From Laterigemmans sp052161645 (GTDB taxonomy: Bacteria; Planctomycetota; Planctomycetia; Pirellulales; Pirellulaceae), in assembly GCA_052161645.1 (NCBI GenBank), contig CP197414.1: DNA of 64,000 bases; one strand, 5' to 3'. The notes under the pieces are model-generated. The model was not told where the DNA came from, made no database searches, and was given only the letters and a program-made list of their open reading frames with translations. Position numbers and translations under genes: made by a program. Shown piece by piece: positions 1 through 10,605 of the stretch (its first letter is position 1; every line of letters starts with the position of its first letter).

Positions 1-3000
1 GATGGATTGACTGAGCAAGAACGCGCGACGCTCCGTGAAGAGCTATCCAACTTTGTGTGCGAAGGGCAATACGAAGATGGGGCGGTTCGGATTCTCGAGT
101 CCTACCTACGGCACTTCGACGGTACAAGCCAGCCCGCGTCTTGGGTCAGCGGTTTCTTTGGCAGTGGTAAATCTCACCTGTTGAAGATGCTGTGCCACCT
201 GTGGGTTGATACTGAGTTCGTCGATGGTGCGCGAGCCCGGTCGCTCGTTAAAGATATGCCCGACGAATTAGAAGCGGCATTCAAAGAACTGGACACTTTG
301 GGCAGGCGCCACGGAGGACTGCATGCGATTTCGGGGACACTTCCCTCGGGCGACAACGAGAGCGTTCGCTTGACTGTGCTTGGAATGATCTTTCGTTCCA
401 AGGGGTTACCCGAGAAATTTGCGCAAGCCTCGTTCTGCCTTTATCTGAGAAACAACGGTTTCTATGACCAAGTAAAAGCCGCCGTCGAAGCCAAGGGCAA
501 AGATTTCTTTCGTGAATTAAATGACCTCTATGTCAGTCCCGTTTTACACGATGCATTGATCGGAGTTGACGACGGATATGGCGATCGCCGGACAACGAGA
601 CAAACGATCAAGGCGGAGTTTGTTCAGCCGGACGATGTCTCCACTTCCGACTTCATCCAAACGATCCGAGAGGTGCTGACCGAAGACGGCCAACTGCCCT
701 GCACGATCATTGTCTTGGACGAAGTTCAGGTTTACATCGGCGACGAGCAGGATCGGGCAAGGGACGTGGTCGAAGTTGCCGAATCGCTAAGCAAGCAGCT
801 TGATTCTCGGGTCATCGTGATCGGCGCTGGCCAAAACGCTTTGAGTTCACAGGCTCCACATTTCCGGTGGCTGCAAGACCGCTTTACGATCCCTGTCGAA
901 TTGTCCGACGCGGACGTTGAAACAGTAACACGCCGAGTTTTGCTGCAAAAGAAACCGGAGCACGTTGCGGAGATTCGCAAGTGCCTGGACCTGCACGCTG
1001 GTGAAGTGGAGCGGCAACTTTCGGGAACTCGAATCGCCAGCAATAACAGTGACCGAAGTATCATCGTTGATGATTATCCGTTGCTACCTACTCGACGGCG
1101 TTTCTGGGAGCATGTCTTTCGCGCCGTTGATCCGACTGGCACCAGTGGGATGCTTCGCTCCCAATTGCGAATCATTCACGATGCGCTGCATGAGCTATCC
1201 GACCAACCCATGGGGACCGTTGTCCCGGCGGACTTCATGTTCGACCAACTGCAACCCAACTTGGTCCAGCAAGGCGTGTTGCTGCGAGAGCTGGACGAAA
1301 CCATTCGCTCCCTGGATGACAATACAGACGATGGCCGGCTGAAGCGTCGGCTATGCGGACTGATCTTTCTTGTCCGCAAATTGACGCGTGATGCCGGCTT
1401 CGACATTGGTGTTCGCGCCACCCCAGAAATGCTCGCCGATCTGATGGTCAGCGACCTGCGGGACGATGGCTCTGATCTTCGTAAACGAATCCCCGCCTTG
1501 CTTGAGCAACTCGTGGAAGATGGAGTCTTGCTGAAAGATGAATCCGAATACAACCTGCAAACGAAAGAGTACTCGGACTGGGATCGTGAATTCCGAAACC
1601 GGGAATCCCGTTTGCGAGAAAAAGACGCCGAAATTCACAACAAACGTGACGCGCTCATTCGCGCCGCCGCCAACAGCGCGGTCAAGGGAGTCCAACTTGC
1701 TCACGAAGGCGAACGCAGAGAAAAACGAAACCTATCGATTCATTTCGGCGACGAACCACCCGAAGTAGACGGCGCGTCCGTTCCGGTCTGGATTCGCGAT
1801 GGATACAGCACCAGCGAAAAGAGCGTAGTGGATGCGGCGCGTGCCGCCGGTACCGACAGCCCAATCGTGTTCGTCTATCTGCCGCGCGGAAACGCCGATG
1901 GACTGAAAAACCAGATCATTCGATACGAGGCAGCGACGGGCACGATCCAGTTCAAAGGAGTCCCCAGCACTCCCGAGGGTGAGGAAGCCAAGAGTGCGAT
2001 GGAGACCCGCGAAAAAGATGCGGTAGCGCAGCGGAATGAGTTCATCGATGAGATCATTGATGGTGCCAAGGTCTTCAAAGGTGGCGGCGCGGAGGTCAAT
2101 CCGATCACGCTGGATCAGAAGATTGCCGAGGCAGGCAAAGCGGCATTGGTGCGAATGTTCCCCGAGTTCAAGGACGCCGACTACAAGAACTGGTCCGTTG
2201 TCATGAGTCGTGCCAAGGCCGGCGATGAAACACCGATGCAAGCCATCAAATGGAATGAAGAAGCCAAGCTGCATCCGGTCTGCAAAGCGATTTTGCGTGA
2301 GATTGGGGCGGGCTCGGAAGGGCGTCAACTTCACAAAAAGTTTGGTGAGACCCCGTATGGATGGCCGCAAGATGCCGTCGATGCAGCGCTGATGGCTCTC
2401 CACAACGCAGGAGACGTGACGGTTCGCTCCGGTGGAGAGAGTGTTTCGCCGGGCAAGCTCGATCAGACCAAAATCAAAAAGGCCGAGTTCCGACAAGAGT
2501 CTCGAGTCATCTCCGGACGGGAGAAGCTTGCGCTTCGAGGCTTGTTTCAAGCTGCTGGAATTTCCGCACGCCCTAGTGATGACCTGGAAGCAAAGTCCAG
2601 CGAGTTCATTAATCAAATGTTGACGCTCGCCAGCAAGGCGGGCGGAGAGGCACCATTTCCGCCTGCGCCCGACACTCAGAATTTGCTGGAACTGAGAAAC
2701 CACGCTGGCAATGAGCGTCTTGCGAAGATTCTTGAACAGGCCGCTGCACTGAAAAAGTCGGCCGAGCAGTGGTTGGCAATGGGCGAGCTGGCCGACAAGC
2801 GGGAGCCGCTGTGGAGGAAGCTCGGTCAATTCATCCAGCATGGAAACTCACTTGCGGAAACAAATGAAATCGTTTCGGCTGCTGACGGTATCCGCAATGA
2901 CCGATTGTTGCTCGATGCCACTGACCATGTCGGTGGTCTTGTCAAGCAAGCTGCTGGCGTGTTGCGCACTGCGGTAACCGATGCGCACTCGAAGTTTCAA

Positions 3001-3375
3001 TCCACGCACGCTAGCGAGATGGAAACGCTGAATGAAAATGAGGTTTGGGGCAAGATCGACGATGCAAAGCAGCAATCGATCCTTCAGGGCCATGGCATCG
3101 CAAGCGTTCCCAAGATCAATGTCGGCAGCGACGACGATTTACTGCGAACACTTGATTCCACCCCACTGTCTTCGTGGAGTGACAAGACCGATGCGCTCGC
3201 GAGTCGTTTTGCCAGCGCAGCGGCCGAAGCTGCCAAGCTGATTGAACCCAAGCTACAGCGAGTCCACCTATCCAGTGGCACCCTGAAAACAGCCGACGAT
3301 ATCAAGGCCTGGCTCGCCGAGCAAGAAACTGTGCTTGTCGAAAAACTGAAGGCCGGCCCAGTCGTCATTTCGTAA
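1..3375 (+). CDS. brxC: BREX ATPase BrxC, 5'-truncated by the window edge
   Basis: Large P-loop ATPase of the BREX phage-exclusion system, which works with PglX and PglZ to methylate host DNA and block phage replication. The frame is open from base 1 with no convincing start; the TTG at 7 is probably internal. BrxC proteins normally carry a few dozen residues before this point, so the gene should begin upstream. Walker A GFFGSGKSH is near residue 50 of the visible part and a Walker B-like IIVLDEVQVYIGD near residue 237. The rest is a long helical region. It heads a co-directional operon with pglX 61 bp downstream. BREX genes brxA and brxB, if present, would lie left of the window. Family call is strong. 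Confidence 0.93.
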   Translation, partial: DGLTEQERATLREELSNFVCEGQYEDGAVRILESYLRHFDGTSQPASWVSGFFGSGKSHLLKMLCHLWVDTEFVDGARARSLVKDMPDELEAAFKELDTLGRRHGGLHAISGTLPSGDNESVRLTVLGMIFRSKGLPEKFAQASFCLYLRNNGFYDQVKAAVEAKGKDFFRELNDLYVSPVLHDALIGVDDGYGDRRTTRQTIKAEFVQPDDVSTSDFIQTIREVLTEDGQLPCTIIVLDEVQVYIGDEQDRARDVVEVAESLSKQLDSRVIVIGAGQNALSSQAPHFRWLQDRFTIPVELSDADVETVTRRVLLQKKPEHVAEIRKCLDLHAGEVERQLSGTRIASNNSDRSIIVDDYPLLPTRRRFWEHVFRAVDPTGTSGMLRSQLRIIHDALHELSDQPMGTVVPADFMFDQLQPNLVQQGVLLRELDETIRSLDDNTDDGRLKRRLCGLIFLVRKLTRDAGFDIGVRATPEMLADLMVSDLRDDGSDLRKRIPALLEQLVEDGVLLKDESEYNLQTKEYSDWDREFRNRESRLREKDAEIHNKRDALIRAAANSAVKGVQLAHEGERREKRNLSIHFGDEPPEVDGASVPVWIRDGYSTSEKSVVDAARAAGTDSPIVFVYLPRGNADGLKNQIIRYEAATGTIQFKGVPSTPEGEEAKSAMETREKDAVAQRNEFIDEIIDGAKVFKGGGAEVNPITLDQKIAEAGKAALVRMFPEFKDADYKNWSVVMSRAKAGDETPMQAIKWNEEAKLHPVCKAILREIGAGSEGRQLHKKFGETPYGWPQDAVDAALMALHNAGDVTVRSGGESVSPGKLDQTKIKKAEFRQESRVISGREKLALRGLFQAAGISARPSDDLEAKSSEFINQMLTLASKAGGEAPFPPAPDTQNLLELRNHAGNERLAKILEQAAALKKSAEQWLAMGELADKREPLWRKLGQFIQHGNSLAETNEIVSAADGIRNDRLLLDATDHVGGLVKQAAGVLRTAVTDAHSKFQSTHASEMETLNENEVWGKIDDAKQQSILQGHGIASVPKINVGSDDDLLRTLDSTPLSSWSDKTDALASRFASAAAEAAKLIEPKLQRVHLSSGTLKTADDIKAWLAEQETVLVEKLKAGPVVIS

Positions 3376-3436
3376 GCCAGTCCCGTTCGCCGAAAACTTT
3401 TTACTGGCGGCTTAACTTATTTCGCAGCAAGACATA

Positions 3437-6400
3437 ATGGCATCACTACCCAGCGATCTACGCAGGAAACTTGAAAAAGCGGTCGTCGAAGCGCGCGACG
3501 TCGCTGAGGCGGGCGCTCGTGATGCACTGCAAGCATTGACAGTTCACGAAGCGAAACGTGGCGATCATGTGTCGGGGGAATCTGCCGAGTTAAGAAATCG
3601 TTTACGCGCACACGCCCGTCAACTGGGTGATGCTCGTGCTGCCAATGGAAGTCAGCAGATTGATCGCCTAGTCGCCGAATGTGCGTATGAGCATTGGCAC
3701 CGCATGCTGTTTGCGAGGTTTCTCGCGGAGAACGACTTGCTGATTGAGCCTCACTCGGGTGTCGCCGTTTCGCTGGCAGATGTCGAGGAATTAGCAACCG
3801 AGGAAGGATGCAATTTGTGGGAACTCGCCGCCTCCTTTGCCACTAGGATGCTGCCGCAGATATTCCGGGTTGATAACCCGGTATTGGCCGTCGCATTGCC
3901 GAGCGAAACGCGACTCAAGTTAGAGGAAGTACTCGAGTCTTTACCCGTCGATGTATTCACTGCGTCCGATTCACTTGGTTGGGTGTATCAATTCTGGCAA
4001 TCCAATGAAAAGGACCGCATCAATGACTCGGAAGTGAAGATTGGTGCTCGCGAGTTGCCGGCGGTAACGCAGTTGTTTACCGAGCCCTACATGGTCAGCT
4101 TTCTGCTGGACAATTCGCTCGGAGCTTGGTGGGCCGGCAAACGTCTGACTGAGGAAGACCTCCGCACGGCAGAAAGCGAGCAAGAATTACGTGACAAAGC
4201 GGCATTGCCTGGAGTGCCGTTGTCATATCTGCGGTTTGTGCGCGCTTCGCAAGCCGATCCGCAGTGCGATGCTGGAGGTCCAGAAAACGCAAGCTCCAGC
4301 GACGACGCTGCCAGCTCGAAAGATAATCCCTGGCGAATTGCAGCTGGAACTTTCAGTTCATGGCCGGACTCGCTGGCTGAGCTGAAGACGCTTGATCCGT
4401 GTTGTGGCAGCGGTCACTTCTTGGTCGGTGCGCTTTTGATGCTGACTCCGATGCGGATGGAGTTAGACCGATTGTCGTCTCACGAAGCAGTAGATCGGGT
4501 GCTGAGCGAAAACCTTTACGGGCTGGAGATCGACCAGCGTTGCGTCGAACTGGCAGCGTTTGCGTTGGCTTTGGCGGCTTGGCAGTTTCCTGCAAGTGGT
4601 GGATACCGTCCACTGCCCGAGTTGAACTTGGCGTGCTGTGGCCTAAGTGTCAGCATCCCTAGAGAGGAATGGAAAAAGCTCGCTGGTGATAACGACCAGC
4701 TTAGAATCGCACTCGACTGGATGTACGACGAACTTAGAAATGCACCGGTCTTGGGAAGTCTTTTGAATCCTGCGAAGAGCATGGGGGCAAAGGTCGTAGA
4801 ATGGGAAAACCTAGAGCCGTTGATCGAATTGGCGCTTGCTAAAGAAGTCACGGACGAATCTTCGGAAGCCGTCGTCGTTGCGCAGGGGCTCCTGCGAGCG
4901 GCGCGCATCCTCTCTCGAACCTACACGCACGTTATTACGAACGTACCGTACCTTGGTAATGGCAAGCAGCATGGCATTCTGCGTGCATATATTGAACAGC
5001 ACCTGACAAATGGCAAGGCGGACTTGGCGACCGCCTTCGTACTTCGCTGTCTCGATCTTTCTGATGAAAACGGCACTGTGACATTCGTGTCGCCACAAAA
5101 TTGGTGGTTCCTTGCCAGCTACGAGTCTTTTCGTAGAGCGGTTCTAAAGTCAACCAAATGGCACTATGCCATCGCGCTTGGTGAAGAGGCGTGGCAAATA
5201 TTTGGTAACAGAGGCCCCCGCACAACATTGGTTTCATTCTCAAAGTGCATGCCTTCCGGAACCGACCAGTTTGCTGCCTTGGATGTGTCTTCAGAGTATG
5301 GCGATGATGTTGTGACGTTCGATCAGAAACTTTGCTTGCTCCAGGGCACGGCATCGGATCGCGACCACGAAGTACGGTTCGACCTTAGTTCGCTACAGCA
5401 GTGCGAACAGTTAGACAACCCAGCTTCGAGAATAGTCCTAAGCGTAACAGCTCGTGGAAGTTATCTGTCCGAATATGTTACCTGTGGAGAAGGAAGTTCC
5501 ACTGGTGACAACGGAAGATACGTCCGACAGTTTTGGGAGCTCAGCCATCGGACAAGAGACTGGATTAACTATGCGGGTGGGGACGGTGCCTCGCGATCAT
5601 GGCATGGTCGTGACCTTTGGATTCAGTGGGAAGACGGAGAAGGCGAACTGTCGCGAAGTGAAGGCGCTCGAATTCAAAACACGCACCTTTGGAATGGGAC
5701 GGGCGTTCTAATTGGCCGAATTCGAGGGATTACGTGCACGCGTTTCTCTGGCGGAAGTTTTGACAAGGCCTGCGTCGCGGTTTGTCCACGACAAAGCGAA
5801 TGGCTAGCGCCTCTGTATTCGTTTCTCTCTTCATCCGAATATGAAAGTGCTGTACGGCAAATCGACCAGAAAGTCGCTGCTTCTACTTCGGCTATGACCA
5901 GTGTTGTTTTCGACCTCCCTCACTGGGAGCAGGTCGCAACCGAAAAGTTTCCCTATGACCTTCCGGAGCCTTATGTGGACGACCCTACACAATGGATTTT
6001 CCATGGGCATCCGGCGGATTGCTCGGATGCTCTCCAAGTCGCGGTTGCTCGGTTGTTGGGATATCGGTGGCCGGCGGAATTGGATGAGTCGATGGAATTG
6101 GCGGCGGATGCACGAGCATGGACGGAGTGTAGTCGTGAGCTGACAGACTTGGCCGACAACGATGGCATCGTTTGCATACCTGCCGTAGGAACCGAAGGAC
6201 CGGCAGCAGATCGTCTGTTCGAGGTACTGCGTCGTGCGTTTGACGACGGCAAGAGAATGGAGGCAAAGTTGCAACAGCATCTCGATGCGGGTGATAGCGA
6301 TGAACGGCTGACGCGAGCGTTGCTGCAGCGCCATTGGAAACCATTGCTGCCTAAAGATTTCAACCAGTGGCTCAGCGATGTGTTGAAACAGGCCAGTCAT

Positions 6401-7093
6401 GCCGGCAAGTCGCTCGAAACCTGGCTCCGCGACAAGTTCTTCGACCAGCACTGCAAACGCTTTAACAACCGTCCTTTCATCTGGCACGTTTGGGATGGAT
6501 GCAAAGACGGGTTCTCGGCGTTAGTGAACTATCACGAGCTCGCTGGCCCCAACGGGCGTCGCGTTCTTGAGAAGCTGACGCATAGCTATCTCGGTGCCTG
6601 GATCACTCGGCAACAGGATGAAGTCAACCGCGAGGCCGAAGGTGCCGACGCGCGGTTGATTGCGGCCAAGGAACTGAAAACACGGCTGGAAGCCATTTTG
6701 AAGGGTGAGCCACCCTACGACATCTTCGTCCGCTGGAAACCGCTGCACGAGCAACCGATCGGCTGGCAGCCCGACCTGAACGATGGCGTTCGTTTGAACA
6801 TCCGTCCCTTCATGTGCCGTGATATTCCCGGCGGCAAAAAGGGAGCCGGCATTCTGCGTGGCAAGCCCAACATCAAATGGACGAAGGACCGAGGCAAAGA
6901 GGTGGATAAGCCCAAAGTAGATTTTCCATGGCTCTGGAGTTGGGATGAGGAAACCGTGGACTTCGCCGGCGGTGATGACTTTGATAAGAACCGTTGGAAC
7001 GATTGCCACTACACCAATGCGTTTAAGCAAACGGCACGTGATTCGGCGGCGCTGAATGCGGCGAATCACACGCCAACCGAGGAGGTGGTTTGA
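3437..7093 (+). CDS. pglX: BREX adenine methyltransferase PglX (first copy)
   Basis: Predicted N6-adenine DNA methyltransferase that marks self DNA in BREX. 1218 aa, the usual length of PglX. SAM-binding motif I is seen as DPCCGSGHF near residue 319. The catalytic motif IV appears as TNVPYLG near residue 501, the NVPY variant typical of PglX rather than NPPY. The C-terminal third holds the target-recognition region. The next gene encodes a second PglX with closely similar N- and C-terminal blocks (for example RPFIWHVWDG against RPFVWHIWDG) but a divergent centre. Two copies suggest two recognition sequences. The stop overlaps the next start as TGATG. Confidence 0.93.
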   Translation: MASLPSDLRRKLEKAVVEARDVAEAGARDALQALTVHEAKRGDHVSGESAELRNRLRAHARQLGDARAANGSQQIDRLVAECAYEHWHRMLFARFLAENDLLIEPHSGVAVSLADVEELATEEGCNLWELAASFATRMLPQIFRVDNPVLAVALPSETRLKLEEVLESLPVDVFTASDSLGWVYQFWQSNEKDRINDSEVKIGARELPAVTQLFTEPYMVSFLLDNSLGAWWAGKRLTEEDLRTAESEQELRDKAALPGVPLSYLRFVRASQADPQCDAGGPENASSSDDAASSKDNPWRIAAGTFSSWPDSLAELKTLDPCCGSGHFLVGALLMLTPMRMELDRLSSHEAVDRVLSENLYGLEIDQRCVELAAFALALAAWQFPASGGYRPLPELNLACCGLSVSIPREEWKKLAGDNDQLRIALDWMYDELRNAPVLGSLLNPAKSMGAKVVEWENLEPLIELALAKEVTDESSEAVVVAQGLLRAARILSRTYTHVITNVPYLGNGKQHGILRAYIEQHLTNGKADLATAFVLRCLDLSDENGTVTFVSPQNWWFLASYESFRRAVLKSTKWHYAIALGEEAWQIFGNRGPRTTLVSFSKCMPSGTDQFAALDVSSEYGDDVVTFDQKLCLLQGTASDRDHEVRFDLSSLQQCEQLDNPASRIVLSVTARGSYLSEYVTCGEGSSTGDNGRYVRQFWELSHRTRDWINYAGGDGASRSWHGRDLWIQWEDGEGELSRSEGARIQNTHLWNGTGVLIGRIRGITCTRFSGGSFDKACVAVCPRQSEWLAPLYSFLSSSEYESAVRQIDQKVAASTSAMTSVVFDLPHWEQVATEKFPYDLPEPYVDDPTQWIFHGHPADCSDALQVAVARLLGYRWPAELDESMELAADARAWTECSRELTDLADNDGIVCIPAVGTEGPAADRLFEVLRRAFDDGKRMEAKLQQHLDAGDSDERLTRALLQRHWKPLLPKDFNQWLSDVLKQASHAGKSLETWLRDKFFDQHCKRFNNRPFIWHVWDGCKDGFSALVNYHELAGPNGRRVLEKLTHSYLGAWITRQQDEVNREAEGADARLIAAKELKTRLEAILKGEPPYDIFVRWKPLHEQPIGWQPDLNDGVRLNIRPFMCRDIPGGKKGAGILRGKPNIKWTKDRGKEVDKPKVDFPWLWSWDEETVDFAGGDDFDKNRWNDCHYTNAFKQTARDSAALNAANHTPTEEVV

Positions 7094-10000
7094 TGGCTTC
7101 GACGAACAAGAACAAGCAGCTGGCTGATGGGCCGCTCGACAGTGGGCTTCGCAAGCAACTGGAACGGATGGTCGTTCAGGCTCGGCGAGTTGCGATCGCT
7201 GGGGCGCGCGAGGCGATTGAAGCGCTGACGGTGGACCAGGGTAAACGTGGTGCTCACGTTACTAGCGAACCACAAATCAGCTTGCGCAATCGGTTGCGGG
7301 CGCATGGTCGTTTTCTGGGCGATCGTCAGAATTCGCAATCGGGCCAACAGACCATCGACCGGTTGGTCGAGGAATGCGCGTACCAACATTGGCATCGCAT
7401 GTTGTTCGCACGCTTCCTCGCCGAAAATGAGCTTTTAATTGATCCTGAGTCGGGGATGTCTCTCGCTATGCAAGGAGTTGACGATCTAGCTCGAGACCTG
7501 GAGGAGAATGTTTGGGATTTGGCGGGTCAGTACGCACAGACTCAACTGCCAGCCATCTTTCGCGACGACAATCCTGTGCTGGACGTGGAGCTATCGCCAG
7601 ATTGCAAGAAGCAACTCCGCGAATTCGTCCAAGAGCCGTCAAACGCGAATTCAAAGCTCGGGTTGCCTGCCGAGGTGTTTGAGGCCAGCGACTCTTTGGG
7701 GTGGGTGTATCAGTTTTGGCAGAACGAAGAGAACGAACGAGCCAATAAATCCGAAGACAAAATCGACAGCTCAACGCTGCCCGCGGTGACCCAGTTCTTT
7801 ACCGAGGACTACATGGTCATGTTCCTGCTGCACAACACAATGGGAGCGTGGCATGCTGGCAAGGTGTTGGCTGCAAACCCGTCGCTTGCCGAGTCGGCGG
7901 AAGATGAAGACGAACTGCGCCGCGCCGTTTCACTCAGCGAAGGCGGTGGCTATGAGTTTGAATACCTACGGTTTGTTCGTGAGCCGGCGGCTCTAGCCAC
8001 GGGTTCCGACGACGAAGTCGCTGCAGAGAACACCGGCCCGTGGCGGCCGATGGGTGGGACGTTCGACGGGTGGCCTGCATCGGCGGCCAAGCTGAAAGTC
8101 ATTGACCCATGCTGTGGCAGCGGACATTTTTTGGTCGCGGCGATGGAATTGTTGGTTCGACTTCGCATGCATGAAGAGGGACTCGACCTTCAGGCCGCTA
8201 TCGACGTGGTACTCGAAGACAATCTGTTCGGACTGGAGTTGGATAAACGCTGCACGCAGATCGCCGTTTTCAATTTGGCGTTGGCGGCTTGGAAGTTGGA
8301 CGGCAAGACCTATCGCAAGTTGCCTTCGATGACGATCGCGCATGTGGGCCAGTCGATCAGCGCGACCAAGCCGCAGTGGATGGAGTTGCTGAAGGAAGCA
8401 CGCGGCGAGGACGAGAACAACGACAGTCTCGGTTTCTACTGGGGTCAGCTTTACGACATGTACAGCCAGGCCTCAACGCTCGGCAGCTTGATTAACCCTC
8501 GACGTTTCCTCGGTAGTCATCAGTTAAACGATTCGCAGATGCAAGAGCTATTCAACCTGCTCGAAACCGCGGTCGCCGCCGATCCGAACACCGAAGCAGA
8601 GTCCCACGAGCTGCAGCTTGCGGCGAAGGGGTTGGCAACTGCGACGAAGTTGCTGGGAGATCAGTACCACTTGGTGCTGACGAATGTGCCGTATTTAGGG
8701 CAAAAAAAGCAATCTAAGATATTAAGAAAGCACATTGAAACCTTTTACGTTCTGGGTAAAGGAGATCTTGCAACGGCGTTTGTTCTGCGATGCCTCGAGT
8801 TCTGCGAGGAACGCAGCACTACGGCTTTTGTGGCCCCACAGAACTGGATGTTTCTTGGCACTTATTCGTTGATGCGTGCGCAGTTGCTTGAGTCGCGAGA
8901 ATGGCGGATCGTTGCGCGACTCGGCCCACGGGCGTTCGATACGATTTCTGGTGAAGTTGTAAATGTTGGGCTTGTGTGTTTGACCAATAGTATCCCAGAC
9001 AACGATTTTCTGCTGTACGGTACAGATGCGTCGGACGGACGTAACGCTGAAGCAAAACGCAATTGTTTGTTGACTAACGAGCTGCTTGTTACGCCACAGT
9101 CGAATAGCGCCGCGAATGAAAATCACACTATAAGTCTCGAGAGCCTCCATTTCGGCAAACCGCTACGAGTTTTTGCATCAGCGCCCCGAGGAATAGTGGC
9201 AGGTGACAAAGACTTCTGGGTAAGGCAGTTCTGGGAGATGCAGACGTGCGGTGAACGTTGGCGTTTTCTTCAAGGTCCGGTTAACAAGACTACACACTTC
9301 GGAGGTCGCGAGTCTGTTATTGACTGGAGCACAGAAGGTGATGGCATGCTACGACCGGGCTTAGCAAACACCTCGTACGGACGTCAGGGCGTGGCGGTTA
9401 GTCAGATCGGAGATCTTCCATCGTCGCTTTATAGTGGCGATCTGTATGACAATTCCCTGTTTGCCATTGTTCCTGAGGACGAATCAAAGCTGCTTGCGAT
9501 TTGGGCGTTTTGTTCGTCGGATGCGTATGCCGAACTAGTTCGCAAAGTAAACCAAAAGTTAAGCGTCGATCCGAGTCATTTGATTTCTGTTCCGTTTGAG
9601 TTTGACCACTGGGATCTTGTTGGAAGGAACAAGTATCCAGACGGCCTTCCCGAACCAGAAAGCGACGATCCAACTCAGTGGCTCTTTCATGGCTGGCCTT
9701 CTGAGTCCACTTCACCGCTTCATGTCGCCGTCGCACGCTTGCTCGGGTATCGCTGGCCGGCGGAACTCGATTCGGAAATGCGATTGAGCGATCAGGCACG
9801 CGAGCTGGTCGGTCGCTGCAGCCACTTGGGCTCTCACACCGATGATGACGGCATCGTCTGCATCCCGCCTGTACGCGGTGAGGACATTGCGGCCGATCGG
9901 CTCGCTTCTCTACTAAACGCGGCGGGCGTGAAGACGGACGAAAACCTGGAAGATTGGCTTCGCAATCGCTTCTTCAAAGAGCACTGCGAACTGTTCGATC

Positions 10001-10605
10001 ATCGGCCGTTCGTCTGGCACATCTGGGATGGCCGCAAGCAGGATGGTTTCCACGCACTGGTGAACTACCACCAACTGGCCGGCCCGCGCGGACATAAGTT
10101 GCTCGAGCGTTTGACTTACAGCTATTTAGGCGACTGGATCGAAAGACGCGAGGACGAAGTGCGCCGCGATGTAGCCGGTGCCGAGGCTCGTTTGCTGGCC
10201 GCACGTGAACTTCGCGAGCGGCTTGAAGCAATTCTGACGGGCCAACCACCCTACGACATCTTTGTCCGCTGGAAGCCGATTCACGAGCAACCGATCGGCT
10301 GGAACCCAGACATCAACGACGGCGTGCGCATCAACATCCGTCCCTTTATGGCAGTGGACATCCCCGGTGGCCAAAAGGGCGCCGGCATCCTGCGTGTTGC
10401 ACCCAAACGTATGAAATGGGGCAAGGATCGTGGCAAGGAACCGAAACGCCCAATCGACGAGTACCCATGGTTTTGGAGCTGGGATCAAACGACGGAAGAC
10501 TTCGCCGGGGGCGACAAGTTTGACGGACTGCGATGGAATGATTGCCACTACACCAATCAGTTCAAACAAGCCGCCCGTGATTCAGCGAAGGAGACGTCGG
10601 AATGA
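7093..10605 (+). CDS. pglX: BREX adenine methyltransferase PglX (second copy)
   Basis: Second PglX-type methyltransferase, 1170 aa from the ATG at 7093, which overlaps the previous stop by one base. Motif I DPCCGSGHF is near residue 337 and TNVPYLG near residue 529. N-terminal and C-terminal blocks align with the first copy; the middle region, where PglX chooses its target site, differs strongly. Neither copy shows a frameshift or early stop, so both look functional. Tandem divergence is consistent with duplication followed by change of specificity, or with recruitment of a second gene. It could also be an alternative specificity subunit used interchangeably with the first. Confidence 0.92.
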   Translation: MASTNKNKQLADGPLDSGLRKQLERMVVQARRVAIAGAREAIEALTVDQGKRGAHVTSEPQISLRNRLRAHGRFLGDRQNSQSGQQTIDRLVEECAYQHWHRMLFARFLAENELLIDPESGMSLAMQGVDDLARDLEENVWDLAGQYAQTQLPAIFRDDNPVLDVELSPDCKKQLREFVQEPSNANSKLGLPAEVFEASDSLGWVYQFWQNEENERANKSEDKIDSSTLPAVTQFFTEDYMVMFLLHNTMGAWHAGKVLAANPSLAESAEDEDELRRAVSLSEGGGYEFEYLRFVREPAALATGSDDEVAAENTGPWRPMGGTFDGWPASAAKLKVIDPCCGSGHFLVAAMELLVRLRMHEEGLDLQAAIDVVLEDNLFGLELDKRCTQIAVFNLALAAWKLDGKTYRKLPSMTIAHVGQSISATKPQWMELLKEARGEDENNDSLGFYWGQLYDMYSQASTLGSLINPRRFLGSHQLNDSQMQELFNLLETAVAADPNTEAESHELQLAAKGLATATKLLGDQYHLVLTNVPYLGQKKQSKILRKHIETFYVLGKGDLATAFVLRCLEFCEERSTTAFVAPQNWMFLGTYSLMRAQLLESREWRIVARLGPRAFDTISGEVVNVGLVCLTNSIPDNDFLLYGTDASDGRNAEAKRNCLLTNELLVTPQSNSAANENHTISLESLHFGKPLRVFASAPRGIVAGDKDFWVRQFWEMQTCGERWRFLQGPVNKTTHFGGRESVIDWSTEGDGMLRPGLANTSYGRQGVAVSQIGDLPSSLYSGDLYDNSLFAIVPEDESKLLAIWAFCSSDAYAELVRKVNQKLSVDPSHLISVPFEFDHWDLVGRNKYPDGLPEPESDDPTQWLFHGWPSESTSPLHVAVARLLGYRWPAELDSEMRLSDQARELVGRCSHLGSHTDDDGIVCIPPVRGEDIAADRLASLLNAAGVKTDENLEDWLRNRFFKEHCELFDHRPFVWHIWDGRKQDGFHALVNYHQLAGPRGHKLLERLTYSYLGDWIERREDEVRRDVAGAEARLLAARELRERLEAILTGQPPYDIFVRWKPIHEQPIGWNPDINDGVRINIRPFMAVDIPGGQKGAGILRVAPKRMKWGKDRGKEPKRPIDEYPWFWSWDQTTEDFAGGDKFDGLRWNDCHYTNQFKQAARDSAKETSE